Notes: generated by a model not told the origin, from the sequence alone. Shown: positions 18,824-28,893, numbered from the stretch's first letter. The stretch is DNA of 64,000 nucleotides from Prevotella melaninogenica (GCF_018128065.1 NZ_CP072359.1:62001-126000), one strand, 5' to 3'. Program-made: numbers and translations.

Positions 18824-19687
18824 ATGAGACAATTGAAAATCACAAAATCGATTACGAATCGAGAGAGTGCTTCTCTTGACAAGTATCTGCAGGAAATCGG
18901 TCACGAAGAAATGATTAGTATCGAGGAAGAAGTTGAACTTGCTCAAAAAATCAGGAATGGTGATCGAAAAGCTTTAGAACGTCTAACCAAAGCGAACCTG
19001 CGCTTCGTTGTCTCTGTTGCAAAGCAATATCAAAATCAGGGACTCTCCCTGCCCGACCTTATCAACGAAGGTAATCTTGGACTCATCAAGGCCGCAGAGA
19101 AGTTTGACGAAACCCGTGGCTTCAAGTTTATCTCATACGCTGTATGGTGGATAAGACAAAGCATCTTACAAGCCATAGCTGAACAAAGTAGAATCATTAG
19201 GCTACCACTAAATCAAGTTAGCTCTGTCAATAAAATCAATAAGGTTTTGAGCCAATTTGAACAAGAAAACGAACGTCGCCCAAGTGTTGATGAGATTGCA
19301 CAAAATACTGACATTCCAGAAGAAAAGATTATTGATGCAATGAAAGTTAGTTCACGTCATGTTTCAGTAGACGCACCATTTTATGACGATGAGCAAAGTA
19401 GTTTGTTGGACGTCATTCCTAATGATAACACACCATCCACCGATAAAGAGTTGGTTGAGGAGAGTCTACGAGAAGAGATAGGAAGAGCCTTACAAATTCT
19501 GGAAGATAGAGAGAAGATGGTCATAGAGGCATACTTCGGAATAAATCAGCGTGAAATGACGTTGGAAGAGATTGGGAGTAAATACAATCTGACTCGCGAA
19601 CGGGTAAGACAGATTAAAGAAAAAGCAATACGTCGCCTACGCCAACAAACCAATAGTAAGGTTTTGAAGGCTTATTTAGGACAATAA
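18824..19687 (+). CDS. rpoD: Primary RNA polymerase sigma factor RpoD/SigA
   Basis: This is the housekeeping sigma-70 of Bacteroidota, a short form without region 1.1. The ATG at 18824 gives the typical start [14 protein letters not shown] and 287 residues; an in-frame ATG at 18746 would lie upstream of the promoter. Region 1.2 ([17 protein letters not shown]), region 2 ([25 protein letters not shown], and the -10-recognising [16 protein letters not shown]), region 3 and region 4 with its helix-turn-helix ([27 protein letters not shown]) are all in order. It heads a tight group of four more genes on the same strand ending at the terminator at 22091. Confidence 0.96.
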   Translation: MRQLKITKSITNRESASLDKYLQEIGHEEMISIEEEVELAQKIRNGDRKALERLTKANLRFVVSVAKQYQNQGLSLPDLINEGNLGLIKAAEKFDETRGFKFISYAVWWIRQSILQAIAEQSRIIRLPLNQVSSVNKINKVLSQFEQENERRPSVDEIAQNTDIPEEKIIDAMKVSSRHVSVDAPFYDDEQSSLLDVIPNDNTPSTDKELVEESLREEIGRALQILEDREKMVIEAYFGINQREMTLEEIGSKYNLTRERVRQIKEKAIRRLRQQTNSKVLKAYLGQ

Positions 19688-19715
19688 CATTAACACTGTA
19701 AGATAAGAATTTAAG

Positions 19716-20180
19716 ATGAAATTACGTCAGGTATTAATCATAGCAGTATTCCTGCTTGGATGGGTAAATAGTAGTAATGCAAAAGGATACAAGCCTGCAA
19801 AGGTATATATGTTTGGTTTTGCAGCCTCATTTAATGACTCAACGGTCTATATGACCAATATTCAGAAAGTGGATGCCTACCTTGCAAACGACCGTACAAA
19901 GTTCCTTGCTAATCGCGAGGACTACTCATACCAGCTCCGCTATTATCTTCAGAATAATGGTTTTGTAAGCTATCCAACCTGCGTTACGATGTATGCTGAG
20001 AACGAAAATAAGGCTATGAAGAAGTTCGCAGCTTTGAAGAATAAATACGAAAAGGGTAAGAAGAAATATAATGTAAAGTTTATCTCTGACGCAGAGTTCA
20101 GCTATAAGGCTATAACACCAGACAATTTTACTTCAAACGAAGAGACGCAAGTGAAAACAAAAAAAGTAAAGTCAAAGTAA
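19716..20180 (+). CDS. Secreted protein of unknown function
   Basis: I do not recognise the family. The 154 residues begin with a signal peptide (MKLRQVLIIAVFLLGWVNSSNA, cleavage near 23), so the protein is exported. The mature part is rich in Tyr, Lys and Asn, with one Cys, and ends in a Lys-rich tail. The YMFGFAASFNDSTVYMT stretch and the later run of aromatic residues look like a small mixed alpha/beta domain. It sits 28 bases after rpoD and 15 before the HprK-like gene, so co-transcription with both is likely. Confidence 0.7.
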   Translation: MKLRQVLIIAVFLLGWVNSSNAKGYKPAKVYMFGFAASFNDSTVYMTNIQKVDAYLANDRTKFLANREDYSYQLRYYLQNNGFVSYPTCVTMYAENENKAMKKFAALKNKYEKGKKKYNVKFISDAEFSYKAITPDNFTSNEETQVKTKKVKSK

Positions 20181-20195
20181 GAAGACAGGCTAAAG

Positions 20196-21083
20196 ATGGA
20201 AATACATAACTTCAGAATTGCTGACTTTGACACACAGATTATCTTCCGTGAGACAAATGTCAACGGAATGCACTTGTTAAGTTCATTTGAACCTTTCAGA
20301 ATCAAAGAGGTTTCAAACAACCTGTTTTTCAGACTAACTATTGACGATACGCTTCGCCCTATTCCTAAGGAGAGAAGACAACGTATTCGTGCTTTTGATA
20401 CAGGAAATGGTGATACTATCGTTGATCGTGTAGACGATGGCAGCTATCAATATATTATCAAAGATATCAATGGCGCAGACTGTTGTCTCTTACAGGGTAA
20501 TAAAGACTTCTCCGATTGCCGATGTGCACTCAATGGCAACATGAATATGCGCACCTTTGGTCTGAATAACGCCCTAATGCTTATATTTGCCTTTGCAGGT
20601 GCACATAAGAAGACGTTACTTATTCACGCATCTCTTGTTCGCAACAATGGCTATGGCTATGCTTTCATTGCTAAGAGTGGAACAGGTAAGTCTACACAAG
20701 TCAGTATGTGGTTACGCTATATTCCAGGTAGTGATCTCATGAACGATGATAATCCTATCGTAAGAATCATCGATGGTGAAACATGGATATATGGTAGCCC
20801 ATGGAGTGGTAAAACGCCATGCTATCGTAATGTTAAGGCTCGTTTGGGAGCCATCACACGAATTGACCGTGCAACAACGAACTCTGTTGAAAAGCCTAAT
20901 CCTATTGCTGCTTTCGCCTCACTCCTACCCTCTTGCTCCAGCATGAAATGGGATTCGGATATTTATAATGGCGTCTGTGATACCATTACGAAGATTGTTG
21001 AAACTGGAAGAATATTCACGTTACACTGCTTACCAAACCAAGAAGCAGCAGAGGTCTGCTATGAAACTGTAACGAAAAGATAA
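20196..21083 (+). CDS. HPr kinase-like P-loop protein
   Basis: The 295 residues carry the P-loop AKSGTGKST near 160-167 and the acidic motif DDNPIVR about 35 residues later, the arrangement of HPr kinase/phosphorylase and its paralogues. A full HPr kinase would also have a serine-rich N-terminal domain, which is not evident. Such paralogues often stand beside PqqD-like proteins and a signal-peptidase-like protein, as here, and in some clusters act on peptides. The next gene starts 5 bases after its stop. The substrate is unknown, so a function beyond the family is inference. Confidence 0.75.
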   Translation: MEIHNFRIADFDTQIIFRETNVNGMHLLSSFEPFRIKEVSNNLFFRLTIDDTLRPIPKERRQRIRAFDTGNGDTIVDRVDDGSYQYIIKDINGADCCLLQGNKDFSDCRCALNGNMNMRTFGLNNALMLIFAFAGAHKKTLLIHASLVRNNGYGYAFIAKSGTGKSTQVSMWLRYIPGSDLMNDDNPIVRIIDGETWIYGSPWSGKTPCYRNVKARLGAITRIDRATTNSVEKPNPIAAFASLLPSCSSMKWDSDIYNGVCDTITKIVETGRIFTLHCLPNQEAAEVCYETVTKR

Positions 21084-21088
21084 GACTT

Positions 21089-21574
21089 ATGTCAAAGACT
21101 ATACTTACTACTTCTGAAATTCAGTTTGCTAATGCTGAGTTCTTGCCAGAAGTTGTCAAGATGTTGAATGAAGGTCATACTGTTACATTGCGCCTTCGAG
21201 GATATTCTATGCGTCCTTTTCTTGAGAACGACCGCGATAAGGCTTTGCTCGTAAAACCTTCAACCATTAAAGTTGGCGACCCTGTCTTAGCAGAGATAGC
21301 CCCACGACACTTTGTCTTACATCGTATTGACAGAATAGAAGGCGACAACATTACCTTACGAGGTGATGGCAACCTTGGCGTTGAATATTGCAAAAAAGAA
21401 AACATTGTTGGGGCAGTCATTGGCTTCTACCGCAAAGGACGGACAAAAATGGACTTGACTGATGGTCGGAAATGGAAACTGTATAGCTTCTTGTGGACTC
21501 GACTTCTCCCTATTCGAAGGTACTTATTAGGTGTTTACAGACGTATATGGATTCCTATCTTCGGTCCCATCTAA
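21089..21574 (+). CDS. S24/S26-family serine protease-like protein
   Basis: The 161 residues match the signal-peptidase-like fold. Ser40 in RGYSMRPFL is the expected nucleophile, and GDPVLAEI and LRGDGN are conserved blocks of the family. The usual catalytic lysine position appears to be His78 in VLHRID, as in the Ser-His (archaeal/SipW-type) branch. No clear N-terminal membrane anchor is seen; a basic hydrophobic end (about 128-160) may attach to the membrane. It stands between the HprK-like gene and the PqqD gene and probably acts with them. The substrate is unknown. Confidence 0.75.
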   Translation: MSKTILTTSEIQFANAEFLPEVVKMLNEGHTVTLRLRGYSMRPFLENDRDKALLVKPSTIKVGDPVLAEIAPRHFVLHRIDRIEGDNITLRGDGNLGVEYCKKENIVGAVIGFYRKGRTKMDLTDGRKWKLYSFLWTRLLPIRRYLLGVYRRIWIPIFGPI

Positions 21575-21615
21575 TGTAACATAAATAATGATTATTATAT
21601 AAACTATCAACAAGA

Positions 21616-22020
21616 ATGAAAGTAAAGAATGGCTTTAACCTCCGTGAAGTATGCGGAGAACATATCATCGTTGCAGAAGGAGATGAGAATATCGACTTCA
21701 GCAATATCATATCTATGAACGAAAGTTCTGCATACTTGTGGGAAGAGGTGCAGAAGATGGTTTCCTTTACAGTAGACAATCTCGTAGAGTTAATCTGCGA
21801 CCAATATGAAATCGATGCAGATACAGCTCGTAAGGATGCTACAACCCTTGCTGCGCAATGGGGTACTGCAGGTATCATTGAAGGCGATGATATACCAGAA
21901 GATAACTCTGTTACAGAAAAAGAAGTTATCACAGACGCATCAAGCAACATAGAAACAGAGACTATGCCCAAAGAAGAAAAGCCAAAGAAGAAATGTTTCT
22001 TTAAGCGTCTCTTTGGATAA
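21616..22020 (+). CDS. PqqD-family peptide-binding protein
   Basis: The first 90 residues match the PqqD fold: an N-terminal beta-hairpin, NESSAYLWE, then helices with LVELICDQYEID and a C-terminal helix ending GIIEGDD. PqqD domains bind leader peptides of ribosomal peptide products in some pathways. The tail (about 95-134) is acidic, then basic (KPKKKCFFKRLFG). It closes the rpoD-led group and is followed by a terminator. No precursor-peptide gene was found beside it, so a link to peptide modification is only inference. Confidence 0.8.
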   Translation: MKVKNGFNLREVCGEHIIVAEGDENIDFSNIISMNESSAYLWEEVQKMVSFTVDNLVELICDQYEIDADTARKDATTLAAQWGTAGIIEGDDIPEDNSVTEKEVITDASSNIETETMPKEEKPKKKCFFKRLFG

Positions 22021-22047
22021 AAGAAAGTTTAGAAAGAAGTTAAAGAT

Positions 22048-22091
22048 AAAAACTCGGATACTGATTTACTTTAATCAGTGTCCGAGTTTTT
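22048..22091 (+). terminator. Terminator after the PqqD gene
   Basis: AAAACTCGGATACTGATT pairs with AATCAGTGTCCGAGTTTT (one mismatch) around a short AT loop and ends in T-rich sequence. It closes the rpoD-to-PqqD unit. Confidence 0.88.
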
Positions 22092-22393
22092 ACTTTATTG
22101 CTACTATTTCCAAAAGTTTAAGCAACATGCTTCCACCTTATAGGGACTCTTTTTAAGTGATTGATGAGCCTCAGAACAACGCTTATCAACAAGACATTGC
22201 TTAACATCTCATCAACACTTTGCATGGTGCATACCCTCAACACATCACGTGCTAAGCATCAACACATCACGTGCTAAGCATCAACACATCTGCAAAAGAT
22301 AATAAAAAGACTTCTTTATAGCCATTATAATATATGGTAAAACACCAAGATTTATTGCTTGCAGGACATTTATAACCTCCTTACAGAAACCTC
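22092..22393. other. Intergenic stretch with short tandem repeats
   Basis: No gene is seen. The one structured part is the tandem repeat at 22237-22290. The rest is AT-rich, convergent with the end of the minus-strand peptidase gene. Confidence 0.45.
22237..22290. repeat. 22-bp tandem repeat
   Basis: The unit atcaacacatcacgtgctaa plus gc occurs twice in full and a third time in part (ending at ATCAACACATC). CACGTG in the unit is a perfect palindrome. It lies between two convergent transcription units. Confidence 0.6.
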
Positions 22394-24583
22394 TTACAGA
22401 TTCTCGATGAACCATTCAGCAACCTGCCTCAACAGATGATGGCGTGTATTACCACCATAAATACCATGATTACGATTGGTATAAAGGTTCTCCTTGAAGT
22501 CCTTATCAGCTTGTACTAATGCCTCAGAGTACTCAAAGGCATTCTGTGGATGAACATTATCATCTGCTAAACCATGACAAACTAAAAGTTTACCATGAAG
22601 TTTTTCCGCACGTTGAATCGGATTAATAGCATAACCGTCTGCATTCTCTTGTGGTGTACGCATATACCGTTCTGTATAAACAGAATCATAATAACGCCAA
22701 TTTGTCGGCGGCGCAATTGCCACACCCGCCTTGAAAGCATTACGTCCTTCACTCATGCTCATCAATGTATTGAAGCCTCCGAAGCTCCAACCCCAGATAC
22801 CAATACGTGAAGCATCAACATAACTCTGCTTACCCAGCCACAATGCAGCTTCAACTTGATCCTTTGACTCTAAGTCACCAAGCTTCAGATAAGTGCACTT
22901 CTCAAACTCAGCACCACGTGCACCAGTTCCACGCCCATCTACAGTAACAACGATATAACCCTTCTGTGTCAAGTAGTAATCAAACAGAGCACCGCTACCC
23001 ATTGAGCCAACACTCCAGTTATCAACAACCTGCTGACTTCCTGGACCGCTATACTGATGCATAATAACAGGATACTTCTTGTTTGCATCAAAGTCTGCAG
23101 GCTTCACCATCCAGCCATGGAGTTTCACACCTTCAGAAGTTGTAAAGGTAAAGAACTCAACACCTGTGTTACCATATTTCGCTAACTTTACTTGCAATTC
23201 ATCATTATTGAGAACCTCACGTATCTCCTTACCCTTATTGTCATAGATGGCAAAAACGTATGGATGGTTACTATCACTCCATGTATTGAGGAAATACTTG
23301 TAGTCACCTGAGAAAGAGGCAACATTCCAACCAGCACGAGCAGAAAGACAAGTCAACTTGCCTGATTTATCAGCGACATAAATCTCTCGCTGCATTGGTT
23401 TCTGTGCTGCTGCTTGGAAGTAAGTGTTACCGGTCTTTGCATCATATCCATAAATCTCTGTTACATCATAGTTTCCCTTATCAATCTGACGTAAAAGTTT
23501 ACCATCTTTATTATATAAATAAAGGTGCATATAGCCATCACGATCTGAAGGTACAAGGATGTAATCTTTCATAATACTAATACCTTCCATTGCTTCTTCC
23601 TTCACATACTTAGGAACACTTTCCTTAATCAACAGTTTACAAGCACCTGTAAGAGGGTTAGCTGCATAGAGATGCAACTCGTCTTGATGTCGATTCATTG
23701 TATAGAGGATAATTCTGTTTGCATCAAAGGTTGACTTGATACGTGGAATGTAACCATCTGCAGCCAAAGGTAAATCATATTTACGCACAGCACCATCGGT
23801 CAAGCTATAAGACCACGCACTCACTTTCGAGTTTGCTTCACCTGCCTTTGGATACTTATAGTTGTAATCACCAGGATAGATATCAAACATCTCATATGTT
23901 GGGTGTGAACCTTTATAGAATTGCAGCGTATAAGTTTTTACCTCACTCTCATCATATTTAATCCAACTCAGCGTCTTACTATCTGCACTCCAAGCAAGTG
24001 CATTATTAAAACCAAACTCTTCTTCGTTCACCCAGTCAGGTAAACCATTGATAATCTTATTGAATTCACCATCAGTTGTAACCTGCTTTACATTCTCTCC
24101 ATCAGTAATATAGATGTTATTCTGATGAACATAAGCAACCTGTTGACCGTCAGGAGAGAAAGTAGGAATCTGCTCTGCCTCCTCTTTTGACAGCTTCTTC
24201 AACTGCTTCGTCTTCACATCATAGAGATAGAAGTCGGCTGTGAACGAACGCCTATAGATACGCTTCGTATTCGTTTGCAAAAGTAGTCGACTGCCATCAG
24301 CAGAAATCTGATAATCATCAAATGACTTTAATTGCTCACCCTTAGCGTCAGCAAGGTCAAAGATAACCCCCGTAGAATAACCCGTCTTAAAAGAATACTT
24401 TACCACCTGACGACCATCAGATGATATTTGAGCATACTCTGAAGTTCCCTCCAAAGGATTAACTCCCGAGATACGCTTAGCAGCAAAAGTGCCATTCGTA
24501 ATGTCTTTCAAAGAAATAGGTTCTCCTGCCATCAAATGAAATGCGGTTAGCATTGATACACAAAGAAATAATATACGTTTCAT
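22394..24583 (-). CDS. Dipeptidyl peptidase IV (S9B serine peptidase)
   Basis: This exported peptidase removes Xaa-Pro/Xaa-Ala dipeptides and helps asaccharolytic or moderately saccharolytic oral bacteria use peptides. I chose the ATG at 24583, giving 729 residues that begin with a signal peptide (MKRILFLCVSMLTAFHLMAG); the in-frame ATG at 24634 precedes the predicted promoter. A beta-propeller (about 40-480) is followed by the alpha/beta-hydrolase domain with Ser600 in GWSFGGF, the Asp in GLADDNVHPQN, and the His in NRNHGIYGG. It is transcribed divergently from the radical SAM gene. Confidence 0.93.
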   Translation of the reverse strand: MKRILFLCVSMLTAFHLMAGEPISLKDITNGTFAAKRISGVNPLEGTSEYAQISSDGRQVVKYSFKTGYSTGVIFDLADAKGEQLKSFDDYQISADGSRLLLQTNTKRIYRRSFTADFYLYDVKTKQLKKLSKEEAEQIPTFSPDGQQVAYVHQNNIYITDGENVKQVTTDGEFNKIINGLPDWVNEEEFGFNNALAWSADSKTLSWIKYDESEVKTYTLQFYKGSHPTYEMFDIYPGDYNYKYPKAGEANSKVSAWSYSLTDGAVRKYDLPLAADGYIPRIKSTFDANRIILYTMNRHQDELHLYAANPLTGACKLLIKESVPKYVKEEAMEGISIMKDYILVPSDRDGYMHLYLYNKDGKLLRQIDKGNYDVTEIYGYDAKTGNTYFQAAAQKPMQREIYVADKSGKLTCLSARAGWNVASFSGDYKYFLNTWSDSNHPYVFAIYDNKGKEIREVLNNDELQVKLAKYGNTGVEFFTFTTSEGVKLHGWMVKPADFDANKKYPVIMHQYSGPGSQQVVDNWSVGSMGSGALFDYYLTQKGYIVVTVDGRGTGARGAEFEKCTYLKLGDLESKDQVEAALWLGKQSYVDASRIGIWGWSFGGFNTLMSMSEGRNAFKAGVAIAPPTNWRYYDSVYTERYMRTPQENADGYAINPIQRAEKLHGKLLVCHGLADDNVHPQNAFEYSEALVQADKDFKENLYTNRNHGIYGGNTRHHLLRQVAEWFIENL

Positions 24584-24603
24584 AAATTCAAGTTTTAACT
24601 GCA

Positions 24604-24635
24604 CAAAAATATAAAATATTCTGTATATTTGCAAA
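24604..24635 (-). promoter_or_regulatory. Promoter of the dipeptidyl peptidase gene
   Basis: On the minus strand: TTTG (24635-24632), exactly 20 bases, then TATTTTTG (24611-24604), a perfect fit. The -33 TTTG is part of the palindrome TTTGCAAA, whose other strand holds the -7 element of the divergent radical SAM gene. Confidence 0.75.
24624..24631 (+). promoter_or_regulatory. -7 element of the radical SAM gene promoter
   Basis: TATATTTG matches TAnnTTTG, but the ATG at 24639 is only 7 bases past its end, so the transcript would start at or near the A of the ATG and lack a leader. The -33 match is poor. It overlaps the -33 of the divergent peptidase promoter. Confidence 0.55.
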
Positions 24636-24638
24636 GGA

Positions 24639-25550
24639 ATGGAACAATATTATTGCGACTTCGGAAACTGGCTGCGTTCTCAGTTCCCTTATAAAGTACA
24701 GAAGATATCGGTTAATGCAGGCTTTACATGTCCTAACCGAGATGGAAGGATTGGGCATGGTGGTTGTATCTATTGTAATAACCAAACGTTCAACCCAGCC
24801 TACTGTGACAATGGGAAAAGTGTTACCCAACAGCTTGAAGACGGTAAACGTTTCTTCTCTGGAAAATACCCAGAGATGAAATATCTTGCTTACTTCCAAG
24901 CTTATACCAACACATACGGCACTAATGACCACATAAAAAAACTCTATGAAGAGGCACTTGCCGTGGAAGATGTTGTGGGACTTGTGATTGGAACTCGTCC
25001 TGACTGCATTAATGACGACCTCTTAGACTACTTTGAAGAACTCAACCGCCGCACCTTTCTCATCGTTGAATATGGTGTTGAAACCTGTAATGATGAGACG
25101 CTACGGCTCGTCAATCGTGGGCATGACTTTGCTTGTGCTCGCAAGGCTATTGAGGAGACTGCCCGACGTGGTATCCGTGTTGGTGCGCATATCATCCTTG
25201 GACTACCTGGTGAAGATGCCAAAGAGAGCCTAAGACAAGCGCCAATCATCTCTTCGCTTCCACTAACGACGCTGAAGATTCATCAGTTACAGATCATTCG
25301 TGGAACTCGTCTTGCAAAGATGTACGCTGAGAATCCCTTTCATCTTTATACAGTTGAAGAGTATATCAAGCTCATTGCAGCATACATCCGCCTTCTTCGC
25401 CCCGATCTTGTACTCGAACGTTTCGTCAGCCAGAGTCCTCCCGACCTCCTCATCGCTCCAAAATGGGGACTGAAGAACTATGAGTTTACCCACCTTCTTC
25501 ACAACTATATGAAGGAGAATTTGAACAATAAGGCTCAACCAGACAAATGA
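24639..25550 (+). CDS. Radical SAM protein of the YtqA/TIGR01212 type
   Basis: The 303 residues show the unusual cysteine spacing of this family: Cys in FTCPNRDG followed by GGCIYCNN near 40-47, binding the [4Fe-4S] cluster that cleaves SAM. Conserved blocks FQAYTNTYG, IGTRPDCI, LIVEYGVET and GAHIILGLPGE follow in family order. The biological substrate of the family is not well known. I chose the ATG at 24639 because the preceding stretch is promoter; the start lies almost on the predicted transcription start. The next gene overlaps its stop by four bases (ATGA), so the pair is coupled. Confidence 0.88.
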   Translation: MEQYYCDFGNWLRSQFPYKVQKISVNAGFTCPNRDGRIGHGGCIYCNNQTFNPAYCDNGKSVTQQLEDGKRFFSGKYPEMKYLAYFQAYTNTYGTNDHIKKLYEEALAVEDVVGLVIGTRPDCINDDLLDYFEELNRRTFLIVEYGVETCNDETLRLVNRGHDFACARKAIEETARRGIRVGAHIILGLPGEDAKESLRQAPIISSLPLTTLKIHQLQIIRGTRLAKMYAENPFHLYTVEEYIKLIAAYIRLLRPDLVLERFVSQSPPDLLIAPKWGLKNYEFTHLLHNYMKENLNNKAQPDK

Positions 25551-25888
25551 ATAAAGCTGTATCAATATCTGTTTTCACTGTAATCTATATTCTTGGAGTA
25601 AGTTTTGTACAGAACACCTTCAGGAATGGTCACGATGTGGGAACAGGTATACTATACCTTTATAGCACCTTGCTCTATGTTATTAGTTTTATAATTTCAT
25701 TCTCAATATTCGGAGGAAACAAGAAACGAAAATACATCTTTTTAGCTACTTCCTCCTTATCTTTACTCTACTACATTTATCTTTGGATGCAACAATCGAC
25801 TATGCCTTATGAAAGAATTTTCTACATTCTTTGGGGCATTAGCATCTATGTCAGTGAGTTTATCTACCTAAAACAGCAAAAGAGCTGA
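25547..25888 (+). CDS. Small polytopic membrane protein
   Basis: I do not recognise this 113-residue protein. It has four hydrophobic segments (about 7-20, 32-52, 60-76 and 88-105) with short polar loops and a basic end (KQQKS). The start overlaps the stop of the radical SAM gene by four bases, which argues that it is translated. No motif suggests a role. Confidence 0.65.
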   Translation: MNKAVSISVFTVIYILGVSFVQNTFRNGHDVGTGILYLYSTLLYVISFIISFSIFGGNKKRKYIFLATSSLSLLYYIYLWMQQSTMPYERIFYILWGISIYVSEFIYLKQQKS

Positions 25889-26089
25889 GCGTAGAAAAAT
25901 TATTTTCCTACGTCCCCCCCTCTTCCTTTTCACAAAGTCAAAGACTGCCATTCTGTCCACAATAGATGCCACTTTGTCGCATACATAATATAGGCACAAG
26001 GTTTGAAATATAGCTTATAGAAATAAAATTAACAATAAGTTCCTAACCCTACTATCAAGAGAAACGAACTAAAGAAAGGAGATTATACG

Positions 26090-28678
26090 ATGACATTTGA
26101 GAAATTTACAATCAAAGCACAAGAGGCTGTTCAAAGTGCGATAAACATTGCACAGCGTAACGGACAGCAGACTATTGAGCCATTGCACATACTCGCAGGT
26201 GTAATGGATAAAGGAAAGGACGTAACAAACTACGTCTTCCAGAAATTAGGCGTGAACACTGTGGCTGTAGAGAATGCTGTTCAGAATGAGATGGGACACC
26301 TGCCGAAAGTTTCAGGCGGTGAGCCTTACCTCTCTTCTGAAACGAATCAGGTGATGCAACGCACAATGGATATCTCACAGAAGATGGGCGACGAGTTCGT
26401 TAGTATCGAACCTATGTTACTTGCCCTACTTGCTGTAAACTCTACTGCAAGCCGTATTTTGAAAGATGCAGGATGTACTGAGAAAGAGATGACAGCTGCC
26501 ATCAATGACCTTAGACAAGGACAGAAAGTGCAATCACAGAGTGGTGATGAGAATTATCAGTCACTGCAGAAATATGCACGTAACCTTATAGAGGATGCTC
26601 GTGCAGGAAAACTTGACCCAGTAATTGGTCGTGACGAGGAAATTCGTCGAGTACTTCAGATTTTGTCTCGCCGTACAAAAAACAACCCAATTCTCATTGG
26701 TGAGCCGGGTACAGGTAAGACTGCCATAGTTGAGGGATTAGCAGAAAGAATCGTCCGTGGTGACGTACCAGAGAATCTTAAGCATAAGCAGCTCTACTCA
26801 TTGGATATGGGTGCTATGCTCGCTGGTGCAAAATATAAAGGTGAGTTCGAGGAGCGTTTGAAGAGCGTTATTAAAGAGGTAACGCAGGCTGATGGTAACA
26901 TCATTCTCTTCATTGATGAGATTCACACACTGGTTGGTGCTGGTGGCGGTGAAGGTGCCATGGATGCTGCAAATATCCTTAAGCCAGCCTTAGCACGTGG
27001 CGAATTAAGAGCTATCGGTGCCACAACTCTGAACGAATATCAGAAATACTTTGAGAAAGACAAGGCATTGGAACGTCGTTTCCAAACAGTTATGGTGGAT
27101 GAACCAGACGAGTTAGATGCTATCTCTATCCTTCGTGGATTGAAGGAAAGATATGAGAACCATCACAAAGTGCGTATTCAGGACGATGCTTGTATCGCAG
27201 CAGTTAAGCTGTCTGAACGTTATATTACCGACCGCTTCTTGCCTGACAAGGCAATCGACTTGATGGATGAGGCTGCTGCAAAACTACGTATGGAGCGTGA
27301 TTCTGTACCAGAGGAGTTGGATGAAATCAGTCGTAGATTGAAACAACTTGAGATTGAGCGTGAGGCTATCAAGCGTGAAAACGATACAGAAAAGATTAAA
27401 CAACTCGACAAAGAGATTGCCGAGCTCAAAGAGCAGGAACATGGCTTCCGTGCTAAGTGGGAAGGCGAGCGTGGACTGGTGAACAAGATTCAGCAGGACA
27501 AACAGGAGATTGAACAGCTTAAGTATGAGGCTGACCGTGCCGAGCGTGAGGGTAATTACGAGCGTGTTGCCGAGATTAGATACTCACGGCTAAAGCAATT
27601 AGAAGATGACATTAAGAACATCCAGCAGCAGTTGCAGGACACGCAAGGTGGTCAGGCAATGGTTCGTGAGGAGGTTACTGCAGACGATATCGCTGAAGTT
27701 GTAAGCCGTTGGACGGGTATTCCTGTTACACGAATGTTACAGAGCGAGAAAGATAAACTGCTCCACTTGGAGGATGAACTGCACAAGCGTGTCATCGGAC
27801 AAGATGAAGCTATCACAGCTGTCGCAGATGCTGTTAGACGTTCACGTGCTGGTTTGCAAGATCCAAAGAAGCCTATTGCTTCGTTCATCTTCTTGGGTAC
27901 AACGGGTACTGGTAAGACAGAATTGGCAAAGGCGCTGGCAGAATACCTCTTCAATGATGAGTCAATGATGACCCGAATTGATATGAGTGAATATCAAGAA
28001 AAGTTCAGTGTAACTCGACTCATCGGTGCGCCTCCAGGATACGTTGGTTATGATGAGGGTGGTCAGTTGACTGAGGCTGTACGCCGTAAGCCATACTCAG
28101 TTGTTCTCTTTGATGAGATTGAGAAGGCACATCCAGACGTATTCAACATCCTCTTACAGGTATTGGACGATGGACACCTAACAGACAACAAGGGACGAAC
28201 AGTGAACTTCAAGAATACGATTATCATTATGACATCAAATCTTGGTTCACAATATATCCAGCAGGAGTTCGAGCATCTCAACGATACAAACCGTGAAGAG
28301 GTGATAGACAAAGCTAAACATACCGTAATGGATATGCTGAAGAAGACAATTCGTCCTGAGTTCCTCAACCGTATCGACGAGACTATCATGTTCTTGCCAT
28401 TGACAAAAGAGCAGATTGGTGATGTCGTTCGCCTGCAGCTTGAGAGAGTTAAGGATATGTTAGAGCCACAGGGTATTGAACTTCAGTGGACCGACCCAGC
28501 CATCAATTATCTTTCAGATGTTGGCTACGACCCAGAGTTCGGTGCGCGTCCTGTCAAGCGTGCTATCCAACGTTACGTATTGAACGACCTCAGTAAGTCA
28601 TTACTTGCAGGCACAGTCAATCGTGACAAGCCTGTCATCATCGACAGCTTCGGTGAGGGCTTAGTATTCAGAAATTAA
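26090..28678 (+). CDS. clpB: Disaggregase chaperone ClpB
   Basis: ClpB works with DnaK to dissolve protein aggregates after stress. The 862 residues hold the Clp N-terminal repeats (about 1-150), the first AAA+ module with Walker A GEPGTGKT near 204, the long coiled-coil middle domain (about 400-530) that separates ClpB from ClpA/ClpC, the second AAA+ module with Walker A GTTGTGKT near 602, and the C-terminal D2 small domain. No C-terminal processing is evident and no IGF/L loop for ClpP is seen, as expected. It has a strong terminator. No CIRCE or HrcA-type site was noticed upstream. Confidence 0.97.
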   Translation: MTFEKFTIKAQEAVQSAINIAQRNGQQTIEPLHILAGVMDKGKDVTNYVFQKLGVNTVAVENAVQNEMGHLPKVSGGEPYLSSETNQVMQRTMDISQKMGDEFVSIEPMLLALLAVNSTASRILKDAGCTEKEMTAAINDLRQGQKVQSQSGDENYQSLQKYARNLIEDARAGKLDPVIGRDEEIRRVLQILSRRTKNNPILIGEPGTGKTAIVEGLAERIVRGDVPENLKHKQLYSLDMGAMLAGAKYKGEFEERLKSVIKEVTQADGNIILFIDEIHTLVGAGGGEGAMDAANILKPALARGELRAIGATTLNEYQKYFEKDKALERRFQTVMVDEPDELDAISILRGLKERYENHHKVRIQDDACIAAVKLSERYITDRFLPDKAIDLMDEAAAKLRMERDSVPEELDEISRRLKQLEIEREAIKRENDTEKIKQLDKEIAELKEQEHGFRAKWEGERGLVNKIQQDKQEIEQLKYEADRAEREGNYERVAEIRYSRLKQLEDDIKNIQQQLQDTQGGQAMVREEVTADDIAEVVSRWTGIPVTRMLQSEKDKLLHLEDELHKRVIGQDEAITAVADAVRRSRAGLQDPKKPIASFIFLGTTGTGKTELAKALAEYLFNDESMMTRIDMSEYQEKFSVTRLIGAPPGYVGYDEGGQLTEAVRRKPYSVVLFDEIEKAHPDVFNILLQVLDDGHLTDNKGRTVNFKNTIIIMTSNLGSQYIQQEFEHLNDTNREEVIDKAKHTVMDMLKKTIRPEFLNRIDETIMFLPLTKEQIGDVVRLQLERVKDMLEPQGIELQWTDPAINYLSDVGYDPEFGARPVKRAIQRYVLNDLSKSLLAGTVNRDKPVIIDSFGEGLVFRN

Positions 28679-28682
28679 TATA

Positions 28683-28717
28683 AAAGGGAGTGTATCATTT
28701 GATACACTCCTTTTTTG
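28683..28717 (+). terminator. Terminator after clpB
   Basis: AAAGGGAGTGTATCA pairs with TGATACACTCC plus TTT around a three-base loop and continues TTTTTTG. It marks the last clearly chromosomal unit before the phage region. Confidence 0.9.
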
Positions 28718-28862
28718 TTTCATCCGACATTTCGAATGATACTACTGTACATTTTTATGACGTAAACCTCTGTTCTCCTTGAGGCTTCTTCGTAACCAAC
28801 AAGTTTTCTTATCTTTAGTGATTTTACGTGTCATAACCGTCCGCACTATTGGTGTTCACCAA

Positions 28863-28893
28863 CCGCACCATTGGTGCTGAGTATCCGCACGAT
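28863..28893. repeat. Dispersed intergenic repeat, copy 2 (inverted)
   Basis: Its reverse complement reads atcgtgcggatactcagcac and continues caatggtgcgg. It differs from the copy at 651-682 at only a few positions and lies in the opposite orientation. Confidence 0.55.

Noticed and set aside
20196..22020. Complete lasso- or RiPP-type peptide cluster
   Set aside because: No precursor peptide, cyclase or maturase gene was found near the HprK-like/S26-like/PqqD genes.
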